Below the pieces are notes generated by a model, which was given only the letters and a program-made list of their open reading frames with translations, was not told the origin of the DNA and ran no database searches. A DNA stretch of 22,896 nt from an uncultured Oscillospiraceae bacterium (GTDB lineage Bacteria; Bacillota; Clostridia; Oscillospirales; Oscillospiraceae): the NCBI GenBank assembly GCA_910587205.1, contig CAJULZ010000034.1:1-22896 (forward strand), read 5' to 3'. The translations under genes and the position numbers were made by a program. Shown one piece after another: positions 22,763-22,896 of this stretch (position 1 is its first letter; each line of letters begins with the position of its first letter).

Positions 22763-22809
22763 GGGGGTATAGCTCAGCTGGGAGCCCGGCTTGTAGCAAA
22801 TGCACCCCT
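22763..22809 (+). pseudogene. tRNA-Ala-like mini copy 2
   Basis: It starts with the same 22 bases as copy 1 and lacks the same AG. The D stem GCTC/GAGC is kept, and GGGGGT can pair with ACCCCT (five Watson-Crick pairs and one G-U). The interior is unlike copy 1, and no anticodon or T arm can be drawn. It lies 123 bases after copy 1 and 81 before the real tRNA. Confidence 0.65.
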
Positions 22810-22843
22810 CTAAAACAATTAAATATAGAAACCTCTCTCCTAT

Positions 22844-22896
<53 letters not shown>

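Overview
The window is GC-rich but looks Firmicute: AGGAGG-type ribosome sites, sigma-A promoters with exact 17-bp spacers, intrinsic terminators and small (p)ATG-led genes. The gene content points to a strictly anaerobic gut Clostridium of the Oscillospiraceae, most likely Flavonifractor plautii or a close relative. The main reason is a gene at 19456-20307 that I recognise as bacterial chalcone isomerase, directly behind a gene that matches what I remember of flavone reductase (FLR) from F. plautii. The species call is recall plus inference, not a database result.

Layout. (1) 1-2543 (+): the end of a bacitracin-type ABC exporter (ATPase, cut by the window edge, and permease) with its sensor kinase. 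(2) 2680-4071 (+): a MATE exporter with its own extended -10 promoter. (3) 4146-4877 (+): an unrecognised charged coiled-coil protein, ending in a strong terminator followed by a MITE-like repeat (about 4983-5145). (4) 5144-10097 (-): a complete branched-chain amino-acid type ABC importer, livK-livH-livM-livG-livF, driven by a consensus promoter that sits inside a long inverted repeat. (5) 10273-11004 (-): an SDR reductase; 11156-11232 (-): tRNA-Val(GAC); 11322-12200 (-): a PflX-type radical SAM protein. (6) 12281-14939 (-): glf, a family 2 glycosyltransferase and trxA as one operon. (7) 15114-15950 (-) DegV protein and 16118-17290 (+) flavodiiron protein, transcribed divergently. (8) 17402-21294 (-): flavonoid cluster: flr, chi, a four-helix membrane protein and a six-repeat LVIVD beta-propeller, with a divergent LysR regulator at 21638-22537 (+). 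(9) 22579-22896 (+): a strong promoter followed by two shortened tRNA-Ala-like copies and then the start of a real tRNA-Ala(GGC).

How the flavonoid part may work: FLR reduces the C2-C3 double bond of flavones or flavonols to flavanones or dihydroflavonols, and chalcone isomerase opens the C ring to a chalcone (or rearranges dihydroflavonols). The later enzymes (chalcone-type ene reductase and dihydrochalcone hydrolase) are not in this window. The two remaining genes of the cluster have no role I know of: the propeller has several well-placed histidines that could bind a metal, and the membrane protein could serve uptake. These two, the parS-like tandem palindromes at 17295-17346 and the tRNA-Ala decoy array are the most interesting parts.
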